Assembly (NCBI GenBank): GCA_001466705.2
Contig: LATX02000207.1
Coordinates: 404,551-468,550, forward strand
DNA length: 64,000 nucleotides
DNA from: Moniliophthora roreri
Lineage: Eukaryota > Basidiomycota > Agaricomycetes > Agaricales > Marasmiaceae
Direction of reading: 5' to 3'
Within the stretch, counting starts at the first letter, position 1; each line of letters begins with the position of its first letter. Below, one piece after another: positions 20,202-32,497 of the stretch. The position numbers were made by a program, and so were the translations under genes. Below the pieces are notes generated by a model that saw only the letters and a program-made list of their open reading frames with translations, was not told the DNA's origin and did no database searches.

Positions 20202-22797
20202 TCAATGCAGGTTATGCGCGATTTTATAATCTAGACATAACTCTATCAAATGTTTTAGCCCCGCTGGTTTCAACCACTGATTGTGTGAAGAGTCATATCC
20301 TTTCCAGCAGACAAGATATTCTTTTGGGGTTTGATTCTTTCTTTTTGGTCAATGCCTGATGATGGCTTCAACTTCATATTCCTCTTGTCCTTCTACTATG
20401 TCCGGGGGTGGTTCCAGAAAGTTGGGTCCGTGGATGTCGGTTTCTTTGTATCACGACAACAGACCGGCATGGAAAACAGGGTGAATTCTCCACTGAAACA
20501 AGAGTTTCAACCTGTACATCACAGGTCCTAAGACTTCTGTGATTTCGAAAGGTCCTTCGCGTTTTGGGGATAGTTTCAGAGATGGGTACCCCAAAGATAA
20601 GTTCTTTCCTTCCAACCAAACTTTCTGACCTTTTTCGAACTTGTCTAAATTCCTTCCACTTCTCTCTTTCACCCTTCTTGCTGCAATGTCCAACAAGGCA
20701 GATGTCTCTTCTCTCAACTTCTTCATGTCAGCCACTCTTTTCTCTACAGAAGGTACCATCGTCTTTTTGAAGACAGTGGGGAGAGGTCGGGGGTGATATC
20801 CCATTGTGAGATAGAAAGGGGAATTCTTTGTGACTGAATGTGTTCGGGTATTGTGCACAAATTCGGCAAAGTGAAGGAGATCTTTCCATTTCGTCTGTTC
20901 TTTAGCGCAAAAGAATCGAAGAAAGATCTCTACTTCCTGATTGACTCTTTCAGTCTCTCCATCCATTTGAGGATGATAGGCGGTACTTAGCATTTGTTTT
21001 ATTCCCAATAGTTTTCCCATTTCTTTGAAGACTTCCGCTGCAAATCATGGGTCTCGATCTGAAATAATCTTGTTGGGTAATCCAAAATGTTTGTAGACAT
21101 GTTGGAAAAGTAATTCCACTGTGTCTGTGGCATTGATCTTCTTGTGGCATGGGATGAAAATCACCCCCTTCGTAGCCACATGGTCGACCACGACCAATAT
21201 CGAATCGCAATCCGCAATCTTGGGTAGATCTGTGTTAAATCCATCGATATGATTTGGAAAGGTAACACATCTTTGTGACCCCCAATGGGTTGTATAGGTG
21301 TTTGCGTGGGATGTGTGTTCACTTTCATTTGTTGGCATGCAGTGCATCCATCAACAAATGATTTGATGAACTTTGTCATTCCTGGCCACCAATAGTCTCT
21401 CTGCACTTGATCAACCGTGTTCCATTGTCCAGGGTGTCTGTGAGGTAATGCTTCATGAATTTTTTTGACAATAAGTCTTCAAAGTGTTGGGTTGTTCAGC
21501 ACATAGATCCTGTCTTTGTAAAACAATAAATTTTCTTCTGTTTGCCAGTCTTGTAAGGAAGATTTGATTGGTGGTGTCCCTTTCTCGATGAGGCTTTCTA
21601 TTGTCATTTGAAGGAATTTGTCGCTTGGTAAAGCTTCCTCCAACATCGTTTTCAGCTCTGGATCAATCATGTTAACAAATAACTTATCTGGTAACATGAT
21701 AATGTCATCATTATCGTTTTCTTCGTCCACCAGATCTGGCTGTCGTGAGAGAGCATCGGATTGAACCATTTTTGTTCCTGGAACATGCACCAGTCGCAGA
21801 TCAAATTGAGTTAAGTATAGACTCAATCTAGCTTGTCGTCTGTTTAACTTCTGTGCAGTCCGGAAGTAAGTAAGGTTCTTGTGATCAGATAGGACTGTCA
21901 CCGGGTGTGCTCCTCCCAGCAGGTAATGTTCCCAAGCTTTTAGGGTGTTCGTGATCGCCAACAGTTCGCGGTCGTAAATCTCATAGTTTTGTTTGGTTGA
22001 AGTAAAGGCGTGTGAGATATACCTGCATGGATGAAGTTCTCCATCGGACCCTTGTTGTTTCAATACTGCTCCTGTGGCCCATTTTGATGCGTCGGCTTCA
22101 ATAATAAATGGTTTCTTGTCGTCTGGCATTTGTAAAATCGGTCGTTGAAGGAATTTTGCTTTCAAGACATTGAATGCGATGTCTCGTGTTTTTGTCCATT
22201 CAAATCTCGTGTCCTTTTTCATTAATTCGTGTAAAGGTCATGCCAGTTCCGCATATTTCCCTATGAATTTGCAGTAGAAATTTGCAAATCCAAGGAACGA
22301 TTGCACACCTTTGATTGTTCTGGGTGCTTCCCAATCCTTGATTCTGGCCAGTTTCCTTTCATCCATCGATATATGTCCCGGTGTGATGACCATGCCTAAG
22401 AAGAGCGTTTTTGTGACTTTGAATTTGCATTTCTCCAGTTTGAGGTATAGGTTGTTTTCCTGTAAGTGTTCTAGAACGTGTCTCGTGCAGAGTCGATGCA
22501 GATTGATCTCGTCAGAGAAGATCAATATGTCATCCATGTAGACCACGCACCAACCCTCCTCGATGAAGTCTTTGAGGATGTCATTCATGAACACTTGAAA
22601 CATTGCCGGGGAATTCGTTAAACTGAAGAACATAACTGTGGGTTCAAAAAGGCCTCGAGGTGTTTTGAATGCTGCTTTCCATTGGCCACCATCCTTGATC
22701 CATATATTGTTGTATCCATTACATAGATCCAACTTTGTAAAGACTTTTGCCGTCTTTAGTTTGTCTACAAGGTCTGTAACCAATGGTAGAGGATAGC
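20202..22797 (-). pseudogene. G3 Pol, downstream part: RT, RNase H, integrase, chromodomain
   Basis: RT has [11 protein letters not shown]; RNase H has [16 protein letters not shown] and [11 protein letters not shown]; the integrase zinc module is WWPGMTKFIKSF with CTACQQMK; the integrase core has IISDRDP and HPQMDGETERVNQEVE. The GPF module follows, and then the C-terminal chromodomain (VSWKGYDSSHNQWL-like, 20230-20400) that targets integration to modified chromatin in chromoviruses. Several stops and shifts separate the blocks 22238-22783, 21479-22222 and 20451-21406. The 5' side is cut by G5 within the motif [17 protein letters not shown]. Confidence 0.9.
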
Positions 22798-23305
22798 TGT
22801 TACGTTACTCATGCAGCAATGTCACTCTCAACTATTCTTCTACAAAGTAGACCCTTTGCATTAGAGTAGTTAAGCATAGTCAAGTTTGAGTTCGTTCAGC
22901 AGTTGCTGAAGTTCAGAGATCTGTCGTTCGTTGTGTTGACACAAGATTGAATAAACCAGGTCAAGCTGAAGACCAGAAGTCTCAGCTTGAGTGCTTAAAT
23001 ACGTTACATTGCTTCTAGTATACACTATATACATAAAGACGATGAGTTCGACATTTTATGTAATAATTCCCGAGCCTGTTGGGATATGAGTCATATGAGT
23101 ACAAAGGGACGAGTGAAAGGGGAAAGGGAAATAGTGTATGAGTCTGATAGAAGAAGAAGCATGTGAAGAGAGGAAGAAGGGGGCTGGGAAGGTGTACTGG
23201 TCCGATGAGAAGAAGAAGCATGTAAAGAGAGGAAGAAGGGGGCTGGGAAGGTGTACTAGTCCGATGGAAAGAGAAGCATAGGGAAAAAGGAAGAAAAACG
23301 TAACA
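22798..23305 (-). repeat. G5 3' LTR with internal 59-bp tandem repeat
   Basis: 508 bp, TGTTACG...CGTAACA. Positions about 23150-23270 hold two direct repeats with a period of 59 bp (AAGAAGCATGTGAAGAGAGG versus AAGAAGCATGTAAAGAGAGG). On the minus strand a TATTTAAG box precedes the CAGCTTGACC primer by 33 nt. Confidence 0.92.
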
Positions 23306-23345
23306 TTACCCCCTCAACAAGGGGCAAACTCCGTCTTGCCAACAT

Positions 23346-24662
23346 TCATGATTCACCATCTCCGTATAGCTCCGTGTTGTAATCGTACGATGTGTCAGGC
23401 ATGTCATCCACTGTCCCCAGTCTGGGCATAGGTGGGAACTCAGAGGGAGGCTGCCATCCCATAGCAAGCCGTTCCTCAACCGAAAGCAGTCGGGTCTTCC
23501 GCAGATCCGCCCCGACGAACAAGAGTTGAGCATCCCTGTCATACTCTTGCATGAGCTCCTCAACATTCTCCTCCGAGATTGTCGTATGGTTCATCGTCAT
23601 AATTGCGATCATCCGACATAAGGTCTGTACCCGAATCAGTCCCTCGACGTGCAATGCGGCGAGACCTTCGTTGGTCGGGGCAGTGGCTAGATGTATGTCC
23701 AGGCTGAGTTTTGAAGCATCGACAGCACATGTACTGTGGGCAATGTCTGGTGAAATGGCATTCCAGTCCGCACACAGGGCAGAGACGCGGGCGACTAGTT
23801 GTGTCATTGGGGTCGGGAGCGGAGTCGGACTTCTCAATTTGAGCGTCGGTGGGGCGTCGTCATTTTCGGGGATTCGGTTCTCCTGCTCTGTGTCCTCATC
23901 CTTGCGCTCTTCGAGCATGCCCTCCCCTCCAACCACGGGGATATGTTCCACTTTTGGGAGGAACTGAGGCCTCAGGTGTCTGAAGATTTCGGGGGTCAAG
24001 GGCGGTCTGAGCTCCGGGCTGTAATGAGGAGGAGGGGTCGATAGACTTGACCTTAGGCTTGATGTCGGGATCGGGAGTGGGGTCAGGATAAATGAGGGAG
24101 TTGTTGGGTTCGGGGGAGGAATGGGCAGTGCCAGGGAGTCGGCTGCCGCTGGCGACAGGTTCGGACATGAGTCAGGAGATGAGACTCCGGATATTGTTGA
24201 TGTCGGGACGAGGGTATCCATTCCCATCGGTTCTTCATCCAAGTTGGTCGAGGAGGCTGAAGGAGAGGGGATCAGGGTAGACTGACATTTCTCTGGGATT
24301 GTAATAGGACCTGCGAGGCCCATTTTATAGTTACAGGCGTACATCACCTGGTTCACAATCTCGAGACTGCAGCTTTCAACGATTCGTTCGAAAAGCTTGC
24401 GTTGGGTCCTGAGGAAAAAGAGGCTTTTGACGCAGGGTTCCAATTGGTTGTGTTGATCAGCAGCAGCTCGGATCTGGTTGTCGTACTGTTCGGAATTAAA
24501 GAGGTGGAGAAGTTGGTAGGGGTTGGGATGGAGGCCGTTCGGGTAGAGGATGTTTTCACCATATCGTCCTTCCCCTGACACAGTAGGAACAGGGCTCGGG
24601 ACTCTGGCTGGCTGGCTGCCAGAAGCAGAAGAGGAAGAGGCGGCGGAGGTTGCATTGGACAT
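23346..24662 (-). CDS. G5 post-pol ORF3, 438 aa, overlapped by a zinc-knuckle frame
   Basis: ATG at 24662, only 2 nt after the pol stop TAA (24665-24667), an arrangement that suggests termination-reinitiation. The N-terminal domain (LLHLFNSEQYDNQIRAAAD, SLFFLRTQRKLFERI) matches ORF3 of G2-G4. The middle is Pro/Ser-rich, and the C-terminal third (RVSALCADWNAISPDIAHS) matches frame B of G3/G4. A second frame at 23560-23775 reads CHFTRHCPQYMCCRCFKTQP then GHTSSHC, the two-knuckle module found in frame A of G4. So the two frames are conserved across families, but in G5 the N-terminus is in phase with frame B. Confidence 0.65.
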   Translation of the reverse strand: MSNATSAASSSSASGSQPARVPSPVPTVSGEGRYGENILYPNGLHPNPYQLLHLFNSEQYDNQIRAAADQHNQLEPCVKSLFFLRTQRKLFERIVESCSLEIVNQVMYACNYKMGLAGPITIPEKCQSTLIPSPSASSTNLDEEPMGMDTLVPTSTISGVSSPDSCPNLSPAAADSLALPIPPPNPTTPSFILTPLPIPTSSLRSSLSTPPPHYSPELRPPLTPEIFRHLRPQFLPKVEHIPVVGGEGMLEERKDEDTEQENRIPENDDAPPTLKLRSPTPLPTPMTQLVARVSALCADWNAISPDIAHSTCAVDASKLSLDIHLATAPTNEGLAALHVEGLIRVQTLCRMIAIMTMNHTTISEENVEELMQEYDRDAQLLFVGADLRKTRLLSVEERLAMGWQPPSEFPPMPRLGTVDDMPDTSYDYNTELYGDGES

Positions 24663-24664
24663 GG

Positions 24665-27600
24665 TTAATCTGCAGGGATGGGGTCTTTTGGTTTCAGTTT
24701 ATGCCTCTTTATGTATCCTCTGAGGAGGTCTAGGCGATTCACCATCCCTTCCATTCAGATCCACCGATTATGTGACGAGTCATACCCTGTGTACGAAACT
24801 AAAAACTCCTGTGGCCGCTTCTTTGGTCTGTGTCCCATGATCGCTTCTACTTCGTATTCTTCAAAGCCCTCGATGAGATCTGGGGGTGGTTCCGTGAAAC
24901 TTGGTCCGTGGGCTTCAGTTTCCTTGTACAGCGATAATAAGGCTGTGTGGAAAACAGGGTGAATTTTCCACTGATGCGGTAGGTCTAACTTGTACGTCAC
25001 TGGTCCTAAGATTTCGAGAATTTTGAACGGTCCTTCTCGTTTCGGAGCTAGCTTCTTTGACAGGTATTCTGTGGCCAGATTCTTCGCTTCCAACCAGACC
25101 TTCTCCCCTTTCTCAAATGTGTCTAGCTTCTGCTTCTCTCTTCGTATCATACGTTGTCGTGCGAGTTCCAATAAACTTGCAGTTTCCTCTCGAACCCTTT
25201 TTAGTTCTTGAAGTTGTTCTTCTATAGATGGAATCGTCGTTTTTTCAAATACGGTTGGGAGTGGGCGAGGGTGATATCCCATCATCATGAAGAACGGGGA
25301 CTTCTTGAGAACAGAATGTGTTCGGTTGTTATGTGCGAATTCTGCTAAAGGGAGGTATTCCTTCCATTTGGTCTGTCCCTTTGAACAAAACGCCCTGAGG
25401 TAGACTTTGATTTCTTGATTTACTCGTTCTGTTTCTCCATCTGTTTGCAGGTGAAACACTGTGCTCATCGAATGCTCATCGAATGCTTGATGGACAGCTG
25501 TCTTCCCATTTCCTGAAACACTTCTGCTGCGAATCTGGGGTCTCAATCCGAGATGATATGATCTGGCAATCCGAACCTCTTGTAAAGATGTTGAATTAAT
25601 AACTCGGCTATCTTCATGGCATCTGTTGTTTTGGTGCATGGAGTGAAAATTACCCCCTTCGTAGAGGAGTGGTCCACCACTACTAGAATTGAATCCACGC
25701 CGTCGCACTCTGGTAAGTCTGTGATAAGATCCATCGTGCAAACCTGAAATGGGAAGAAATTCAGTGTTGCTATGAGCGGCTGAATAGGCGTCCTCGTGGG
25801 GTGCGTGTTAACCTTTGACTGTTGACAGGTTACGCAGCCATCAACGAAAGATCTGATGAATTTCGTCATTCTGGGCCACCAAAAGTCATGTTGAACCTGC
25901 TCAATCGTTTTCCATTGCCCTGGATGTCCTACCCCTGGTGTTTCGTGTATAGCCTGAACTATGCGTCATCGGAGATTGGTGTCATTTGGCACGTAAACCC
26001 GACCTTGGAAAAGGAGTAGATTGTCCTTGATTTCCCAATCCGAAAGTGCGGACTTGATTGGCGGCACGCCTTGGTGCAGTAATTGCTCCAAAGCTGACTT
26101 ATGGAAGTCGTCTGGGCCCAATCGTTCAATGATATCATCCTTCATTCCTAAGTCTATGCCCTTGATGAAAAGCCGTTCTGGGAGCATAATCACGTCTTCG
26201 TTATCGGTGTCCATGTCATCCTGTTCATTACTTCATCTGGATAAAGCATCAGCCTGCGTGATGGATTTTCCAGAAACGTGGATGAGCCCTAAATCGAATT
26301 CTGATAGGAAGAGGCTCCATCTGGCTTGCTGTCGGTTCAACTTCTGTGCCGTTTTGAAATATGTCAGGTTTTTATGATCTGACAGAACTATAACCTTGAA
26401 TTTCCTGCCCATTAGGTAATGTCGCCATTCCACCAATGCTCGATAGATGGCCAAGAGCTCGCGATCATAAATTTCATAATTCTGTTCCGTGGGTGACAAG
26501 GACTTCGAAAGGTATCCACAGGGGTGCCATTCGCCATCCGCTCCCTTTTGTCTAAGAACTGCCCCTGTAGCCCATTTGGATGCGTCAGCTTCGATAATGA
26601 AAGGCTTGTCGACATCTGGCATGATCAGTATTGGCTCGGAGAGGAATTTTGCTTTTAGAAGGTTGAAGGCTATTTGACATTCCTTCGTCCAATCAAACTT
26701 CCTATTCTTTTGTAATAGGCTGTTTAGAGGCCTTGTCAACTGCGCGTATTTCCCTATGAACTTTCTGTAAAAGTTCCCAAACCCTAAGAATGCTCAAACT
26801 CCTTTCACTGTTCGCGGAGGCTCCCATTCAGCTATTCCTGCTAGTTTCACTGGGTCTATAGCAATATAACCGGGTCATATGACCATTCCTAAAAATATTA
26901 CTTCTGTCACATCGAACTCGCATTTCTCCGGTTTGAGGAACAGATTATGTTTCTTGAGACGGCACATCAAACGTTCAGTCCGTTCCCTATGTTTGTCCTG
27001 ATTCTTGGAGAAAAGGAGGATGTCGTCCATATAGACTACACACCATCCTTCGTTGATGAAGCCGGACAAGATGCCGTTCATAAAGGCTTGGAACGTGGCC
27101 GGGGAGTTGCTCAACCCGAAGAACATAACGGTCGGTTCGAAGAGTCCACAATTGGTTTTGAAAGCTGCCTTCCATTGATCTCCGTCCTTGATCCGAATGT
27201 TGTTGTAACCATTATGAAGATCGAGTTTCGTAAACACTGTAGCTTCTTTGAGCTTATCCAGGAGCTCTGAGATCAGCGGCAACGGGTAGGCATTCTTCAC
27301 CGTTCCTTTGTTGAGTTCTCTGTAATCCTGCGTTGGCCGGAGTGCTCCCTTCTCCTTTTTTGCGACAAAGAAGAAAGGGGATGCCATTGGTGATTTGGAT
27401 TTGCGGATATACCCTTTTCGTAAGTTCTCTTTGAGAAATTTGTCCTGCTCTACCTGTTCCGCAGGACTCAGCAGATACAGTTTGCAGTTCTGCGGAGCAA
27501 AGTCCGATTTGAGATCTATTGCGTGATCATAAGTCCTAGAAGGTGGAAACCGTTCAGCTTTTCCCCTCTCAAATCGATCTTGGTATCCCAGTAGGTAAGA

Positions 27601-28183
27601 AGGGATGAGGTCATCGATGTTCTTTTTGATCGGCTGCTGTTGATGGGCCATTTCCTGAGAGGCTGTGATTTTTGCTCCGATAAGAACTTCCGGTTCCTCA
27701 TTGTCTAGAACCTCCCTAAACCTTTTGATCTGAATCCTTCTCCTTAAGGGAAACTCGATTTCTCCCATCTCCCAATTAATTGTCGGGTTGTGTCGTCGTA
27801 ACCATGGGAGTCCCAGAATCATCTCTTCATCTCCTATGCCTGATATCATGAAGTTCTCTCGGAATTCCTTTCCAGCAATTAGGAACTCCAACTCCACTAC
27901 ATGAGTGATCCAAGCCGTCTTATTTGCTGTTCCATCGACGTTGAAAACTTTAATCGGTTCCGGTAACTGCACCCATCTCCTTCCTAACGTTCGTGCTAGT
28001 TTCCTGCTTATAAATCTTCCTCCTGCTCCTGAGTCCAGCAGCGCTTTTGTTTCGATGTTTTTGGTTCCCACTTTGTACTGGAGAGGAATATGCATAGAAT
28101 TTTGGTCCATTTTAGCTAGTACAAAGTGTGAAATAGTTATCGGCGGTGGAGACATCGTCCTCTTTCGCCGCTTTAAAAACCCT
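24665..28183 (-). pseudogene. G5 Pol: protease, RT, RNase H, integrase, chromodomain
   Basis: Protease KALLDSGAGGRFISRKLA; RT (26875-28155) with FTKLDLHNGYNNIRIKDGDQ and [11 protein letters not shown] intact; RNase [21 protein letters not shown] and [11 protein letters not shown]; integrase DGCVTCQQSKVN, IISD and NRTHSVLKKSPFF; chromodomain EYEVEAIMGHRPKKRPQEFL. Breaks lie near 26874, 26215-26232, 25966, 25870 and 25742. At 24753-24755 TGA replaces an expected CGA in HNRWI-MEG. Entered from Gag by a -1 shift at 28176-28182. Catalytic residues are intact, so it died recently by nonsense changes. Confidence 0.9.
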
Positions 28184-29612
28184 CCTTCTCCATCATATTG
28201 AGGAGCGATTCCTTTTCTTTGTCTGTCTGGTCGTTTACCAGTGCCTGAATCTTTGTGAACCTTTCTTCTCTTGAAAGCTTCTTCGGCTCTTCCCGCTTCT
28301 TCTCATCCTTTTTCGGCATATCTGAGCAGTCCTTGATTCGGTGCCCATTTCGTCTGCAACAGAAACACAACCCCTTTGCCATGTATTCCTTTCTATCAAA
28401 GTCGCTGACTTGCTTGATGGCGACTTCTTCCTTCTTTCAGAAGTTCCTTTGGGGTTTCTTCCCTCCATGTTCCTCATCCCATGTCTTTCCATACTCTTGG
28501 GCCTGCTTGTAACTTTCGTCAAACAATATGGCCGCGTTCATCCAGTCCTTGATCGTAGTAGGAGCGCCTTCTGGTCTAGTCATGATCTTGAGCACTAAAA
28601 CTCTGGGTAACCCTCGTTTGAAGGCTACGATCTGGGCCGCGTCGTTATACCCTGTTTGCTTGGCCAGATGGGTGAACTGGTAAGTATATTCATCAGCTCT
28701 GTCCATCATCCTGAGATCCTTGAGCTCTAACTGTGCTTTCAAAGCTGGATCAAGAGGTTCAAAGGAGGTTTTAAAGTCCTCCAAGAAGTCAGCCCAGGTG
28801 ACTTTCTCAGCTTCAGGGTCGAACACGAGTAGAAGGTCGGTTTTGTCATTCTTCCAGAACTCCCCTGGTCCGTCCGTCATATAGGAAAGGAGGAACAACT
28901 TCTTTGACCTATCATCTGGGAATGCTTTTGGATTGAGCGCGACGTAAATCAACACCTCCCTCAAGAATCTCCTTGCTTCCTTCCTTGCCCCTGTGAACGC
29001 TCTTGGTAATGTGGCCTTTACTTCTTTCACAGCCAATACTACTTGCACCGGCATTGCAGAACCTATAACGGCTTCTTTGACCGCGGGTTCTTCCTTCCTG
29101 GGTCTGCTTCCTGACGGCTTCTTATCCTCTGCCATTATTTCGGGTTGTGCTTTCGGCGATCGGGGATTGTTCTTCAACCCTTGTAGTAGTCGTTGGAACG
29201 GGTCTAGTTCTTCTGGAGAGCTGGTAGAGATATTCGATGTAGCCGAGTCTGATGGCTTCAGTGTAGTCAACGAGAATTCTTCTTCGTATTCGGTCGGCCT
29301 GGATCCAATCGGAATGGATGACGGGGTCGAGGTTCTCCTTGTTTCTGGGTCGTCGGCTGGTGTCTCTGTTAGTGGCTGACTTGTTAGCGATGGCGAGTGC
29401 AAGGGGGTCAGCAACTCTTTGCAGGATGCCCGGGTTAGCGGTGGGATCGCTCGTCCACCAGGATTCGATATGGATTGGGTTAGAAGCCCGCGCCGGCGCT
29501 CCTCTGCTTTGGCGATGTCTTGTTCGATCTGTTGTTCCGTCCGTGGTGGCGTCTTGTCGTCCTTGGTGATGCCTAAACCTGGATAGGTCGGCAATTGATC
29601 AGCTTGACCTTG
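28173..29612 (-). pseudogene. G5 Gag with AUG-free 5' coding stretch
   Basis: The open frame runs from the leader (LPTYPGLG at about 29594) through a retrotransposon gag domain (EARRFLREVLIYVALNPKAF, FLEDFKTSFEPLDPALKAQL, ADEYTYQFTHLAKQ) to a CCHC knuckle CFCCRRNGHRIKDC and a stop at 28173-28175. One break lies at about 28435. No ATG occurs in any frame between the primer-binding site and 29133, where the first ATG (MAEDKKPSG) is in the Gag frame. Initiation is therefore either at that ATG or at an upstream near-cognate codon. Confidence 0.8.
28176..28182 (-). promoter_or_regulatory. G5 -1 frameshift heptamer
   Basis: GGGTTTT in phase G-GGT-TTT, directly followed by the gag stop TAA. Pol continues in the -1 frame as LKRRKRT. 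The same heptamer occupies the same place in G2, G3 and G4. Confidence 0.8.
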
Positions 29613-29840
29613 TGTTACATTACTCGTGCAGCAACGTCACTCTCAACTATTCTTCTATGAAGTAGACCCTTCACGTTAGAGTAGTTAAGCAGAGTCAAGT
29701 TTGAGTTCGTTCAGCAGTTGCTGAAGTTCAGAGATCTGTCGTTCGTTGTGTTGACACAAGATTGAATAAATCAGGTCAAGCTGAAGACCAGAAGTCTCAG
29801 CTTGAGCGCTTAAATATGTTACATCGCTTCTAGTATACAC
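29613..29840 (-). repeat. G5 5' LTR, outer part, cut by G4-family LTR
   Basis: First 228 bp of the right LTR in plus-strand order. It stops at TACAC (29836-29840) and resumes at 30396/30401. Its inner edge is followed on the minus strand by CAAGGTCAAGCTGATC, the primer-binding site. Confidence 0.9.
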
Positions 29841-30395
29841 TGTTACAGACTTTCTTATTAGACGCTTTTCTTCTTTTCTTCTTTTCTTTTTACTACTATT
29901 TTGGGCAAGTTAGCGCCCAACATTATGTTTCTCTTTAACATCTGGACTCGTCCACATTCCCAGTTCCCTTTTTCAGTATTTACAACGTCATCATGATTTC
30001 ACTTTATTCCATTAGTTTCTATCTCCTTCCGATGACATCGCCTATGATGTCAAATCATTTATTTATAACTTCGTCGACATTCTACCATATTCCATTGCTT
30101 TCTACTTGTTTGACAAACAACGATGTTGATCTCGCATTTGTATCCAAACAAGTAACTACAAAGGATGTATAAGTAGATAGTTCTCTGGGTCTGAGCTCTC
30201 CAGCTTGACCTAGTTTAATCAAACTTGTGTCTAGTCAACGAACGAACTTCTGAACTTTAGCTTTTCTAAAGCTAACTCTCAAACTTGAACTTTACTCCTT
30301 CAAGAAGGAAACCTTCCTTTCTTGTCGAAGTTAACTCCGCATCACTTAGTCAAGTGGTGTTGAGTAGTTGTCGTTGCTGCGCAAGTAACGTAACA
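29841..30395 (+). repeat. G4-family LTR, 555 bp, apparently solo
   Basis: Starts TGTTACAGAC, ends AACGTAACA, flanked by TACAC on both sides. It is identical by eye to the G4 3' LTR at 39229-39783, and the identity continues past the LTR to 32496. It is therefore either a solo LTR from another haplotype or a duplicate of the 39229 copy created at the N at 32497. Confidence 0.85.
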
Positions 30396-32496
30396 TACAC
30401 TATATACATAAAGACGATGAGTTCGACGTTTTATGTAATAATTCCCGAGCCTGTTGGGATATGAGTCATATGAGTACAAAGGGACGAGTGAAAGGGGAAA
30501 GGGAAATAGTGTATGAGTCTGATAGAAGAAGAAGCATGTGAAGAGAGGAAGAAGGGGGCTGGGAAGGTGTACTGGTCCGATGAGAAGAAGAAGCATGTAA
30601 AGAGAGGAAGAAGGGGGCTGGGAAGGTGTACTAGTCCGATGGAAAGAGAAGCATAGGGAAAAAGGAAGAAAAATTTAACAATAGCGGTTTTTGATAGTTC
30701 CATTGTTTAGATCTCGGTAATCCTGGCAGGGTCGTAGTGCTCCCACTTCTTTCTTGGCTACAAAGAAAAAAGGGAATGCCATTGGGGATTTTGAAGGTTG
30801 GATGTATCCTTTCCGTAAATTCTCGTCTAGGAACTTGTCTTGCTCAATCTGTTCTTTTGGTGATAAAGAGTAGATCTTGCAGTCTCGTGGTTTGAAATCT
30901 GGTTTGAGATTGATCGCGTGGTCATATGGTCAGGAGGGCGGGAACCGTTCGGCTTTCTTCTTTTCGAATCGATCCGAGTAGTCGGAAGAATATGGGGGAA
31001 GAAGTTCTTCTAATGGTTTCGCCTTGACCTTGTGAGCCTGTGCCAGTACCTGAGAAGTGGACAACTTAGAGTTGATTCAGATTTCATTACTGTCTTTCTC
31101 TCCTCTAATAAAAGATCGAATTAAGACTTCATCGTCTTCGACCTCGTCCAATATTCCGGTATCGAGTTTCTTGGTTTCATTGAAGATCCCAATAAATGGT
31201 TTCATTGGCCGTTTAACCATGATCTTTCACCTAGGTCGGAAATGGACTACTCCGGTGACCCAATCAATATCCGGATTGTGATCTTGAAGCCAGGGTAGTC
31301 CTAAAATGATCTGTTCAGGTCCAAGTCCTGAGATCAACAAAGTTTCTTTCATTGATCTATCTCCGATTGTTATGTCGACCGTAACGGAGTGTGTAATCCA
31401 ACCAATTTTGTTCCAGGTTCCATCAATGTTGAAAACTTTGATGGGTTTCTCTAATTTTGTCCAGGGTTTCTTGAGTTTTCATGCTTCCTCTTCACAGATG
31501 AAGCGCCCTCCAGCACCTGAATCTATCAGGGCTTTTGTTTCGACGATTTCTGTCCCGACATTGTATTGAATAGGAATTCGCATAGAGTTTTGATTTAACT
31601 TAGCTAATACAACATTCAAGATTGTGATAGCAGGTGGAAAGAGTGTCGGCCTCTTCCACCTCTTTAAAAACCCTCTTTTCCCATGAGATTAAAGATCTCT
31701 TTCTGTTCTCCTTCTCCTTGTTTGGCAATAAGCACTTGAATCTTGGTAAAAGCCTCTCGTGGTGAGAGCTTTTTGGGTTCGTATTTTGGCGGCGGGGTTT
31801 GTTGTGCTTGTCCTTTGGTGGGACAATCTCATGAGACGTGACTGGTCTTTGCACAATGGAAACACTTCCCTGCAACCATATAGTCCTTTCTGTCTGATTC
31901 GGACAACATTCGTCCGACTGTAACTTCCTTTTCTTTCCGAGCGATCTTTGGCTTGATCAGTTCTCTCTTCCTATTGGCCATGACCAATTTATACTGGTCG
32001 TCATATTTGATCACCAGTTTATACCAGTTGTCCAAAGTCTCGGGTTCTCCATCTGTTTGGAGCATGATCTTGTTCTGTAGGGACTCTGGGAGTCCTTCCC
32101 TAAAAAATTTCATAAGGGCCTCGTCATCGTATTTGGTGTCCATCGCGATGAGGCGGAATCGATTGACGTATTCATCAGCTCTATCCGTCATCTTGATCTG
32201 CTCGATCTTCGTCTGCGCTTCTCTGACAATGTTGACGGGTTGCCATTCGTTTCGGAATCTCTGTTTGAAACTACTCCAAGTTTCTTCGGCAGCTTTCTTC
32301 TTTTCTTCAGGGTCATCATCTTCGGAGAATAACTTCATCGTTTCTCTTTGCTTCCACTCTGTGGTATTTCCTTTAACCAGAGAGAGAAGAAGCATTTTCT
32401 TCTTTTCATCGGTGTTCGCTTTGACAGGGTTCATCGCGAAGTAAAGTTGAAGGTCGAGAAGGAAACGGCGGGTGTCTGATTGTTTTCCCAGAAAGG
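30396..32496 (-). repeat. duplicate of 39784-41884: G5 LTR end and G3 protease/RT/Gag
   Basis: Together with the preceding LTR this is a 2656-bp segment (29841-32496) matching 39229-41884 at a constant offset of 9388. It holds the rest of the G5 LTR (to 30680), target copy ATAGC, the G3 pol 5' part, the GGGTTTT site at 31667-31673 and part of G3 Gag (31829-32434). The frames here repeat those described at 40069-42260. It ends at the N at 32497. Confidence 0.9.
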
Positions 32497-32497
32497 N

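Larger units (their letters stand above)
22798..30680 (-). mobile_element. G5: chromovirus inserted in G3 pol
   Basis: LTRs 22798-23305 (508 bp) and 29613-29840 plus 30401-30680 (508 bp once the inserted LTR and its target duplication are removed). Duplication ATAGC at 22793-22797 and 30681-30685. Minus-strand Gag (28173-29594), Pol (24665-28183) and ORF3 (23346-24662). It is a distinct family from G2/G3/G4, sharing the self-primer but few LTR bases. The right-hand end is present twice in the assembly (also 39784-40068). Confidence 0.9.

Noticed and set aside
22800..23305. The 59-bp direct repeats in the G5 LTR as a CRISPR-like array
   Set aside because: Only two adjacent units without spacers, inside an LTR of a eukaryotic element.
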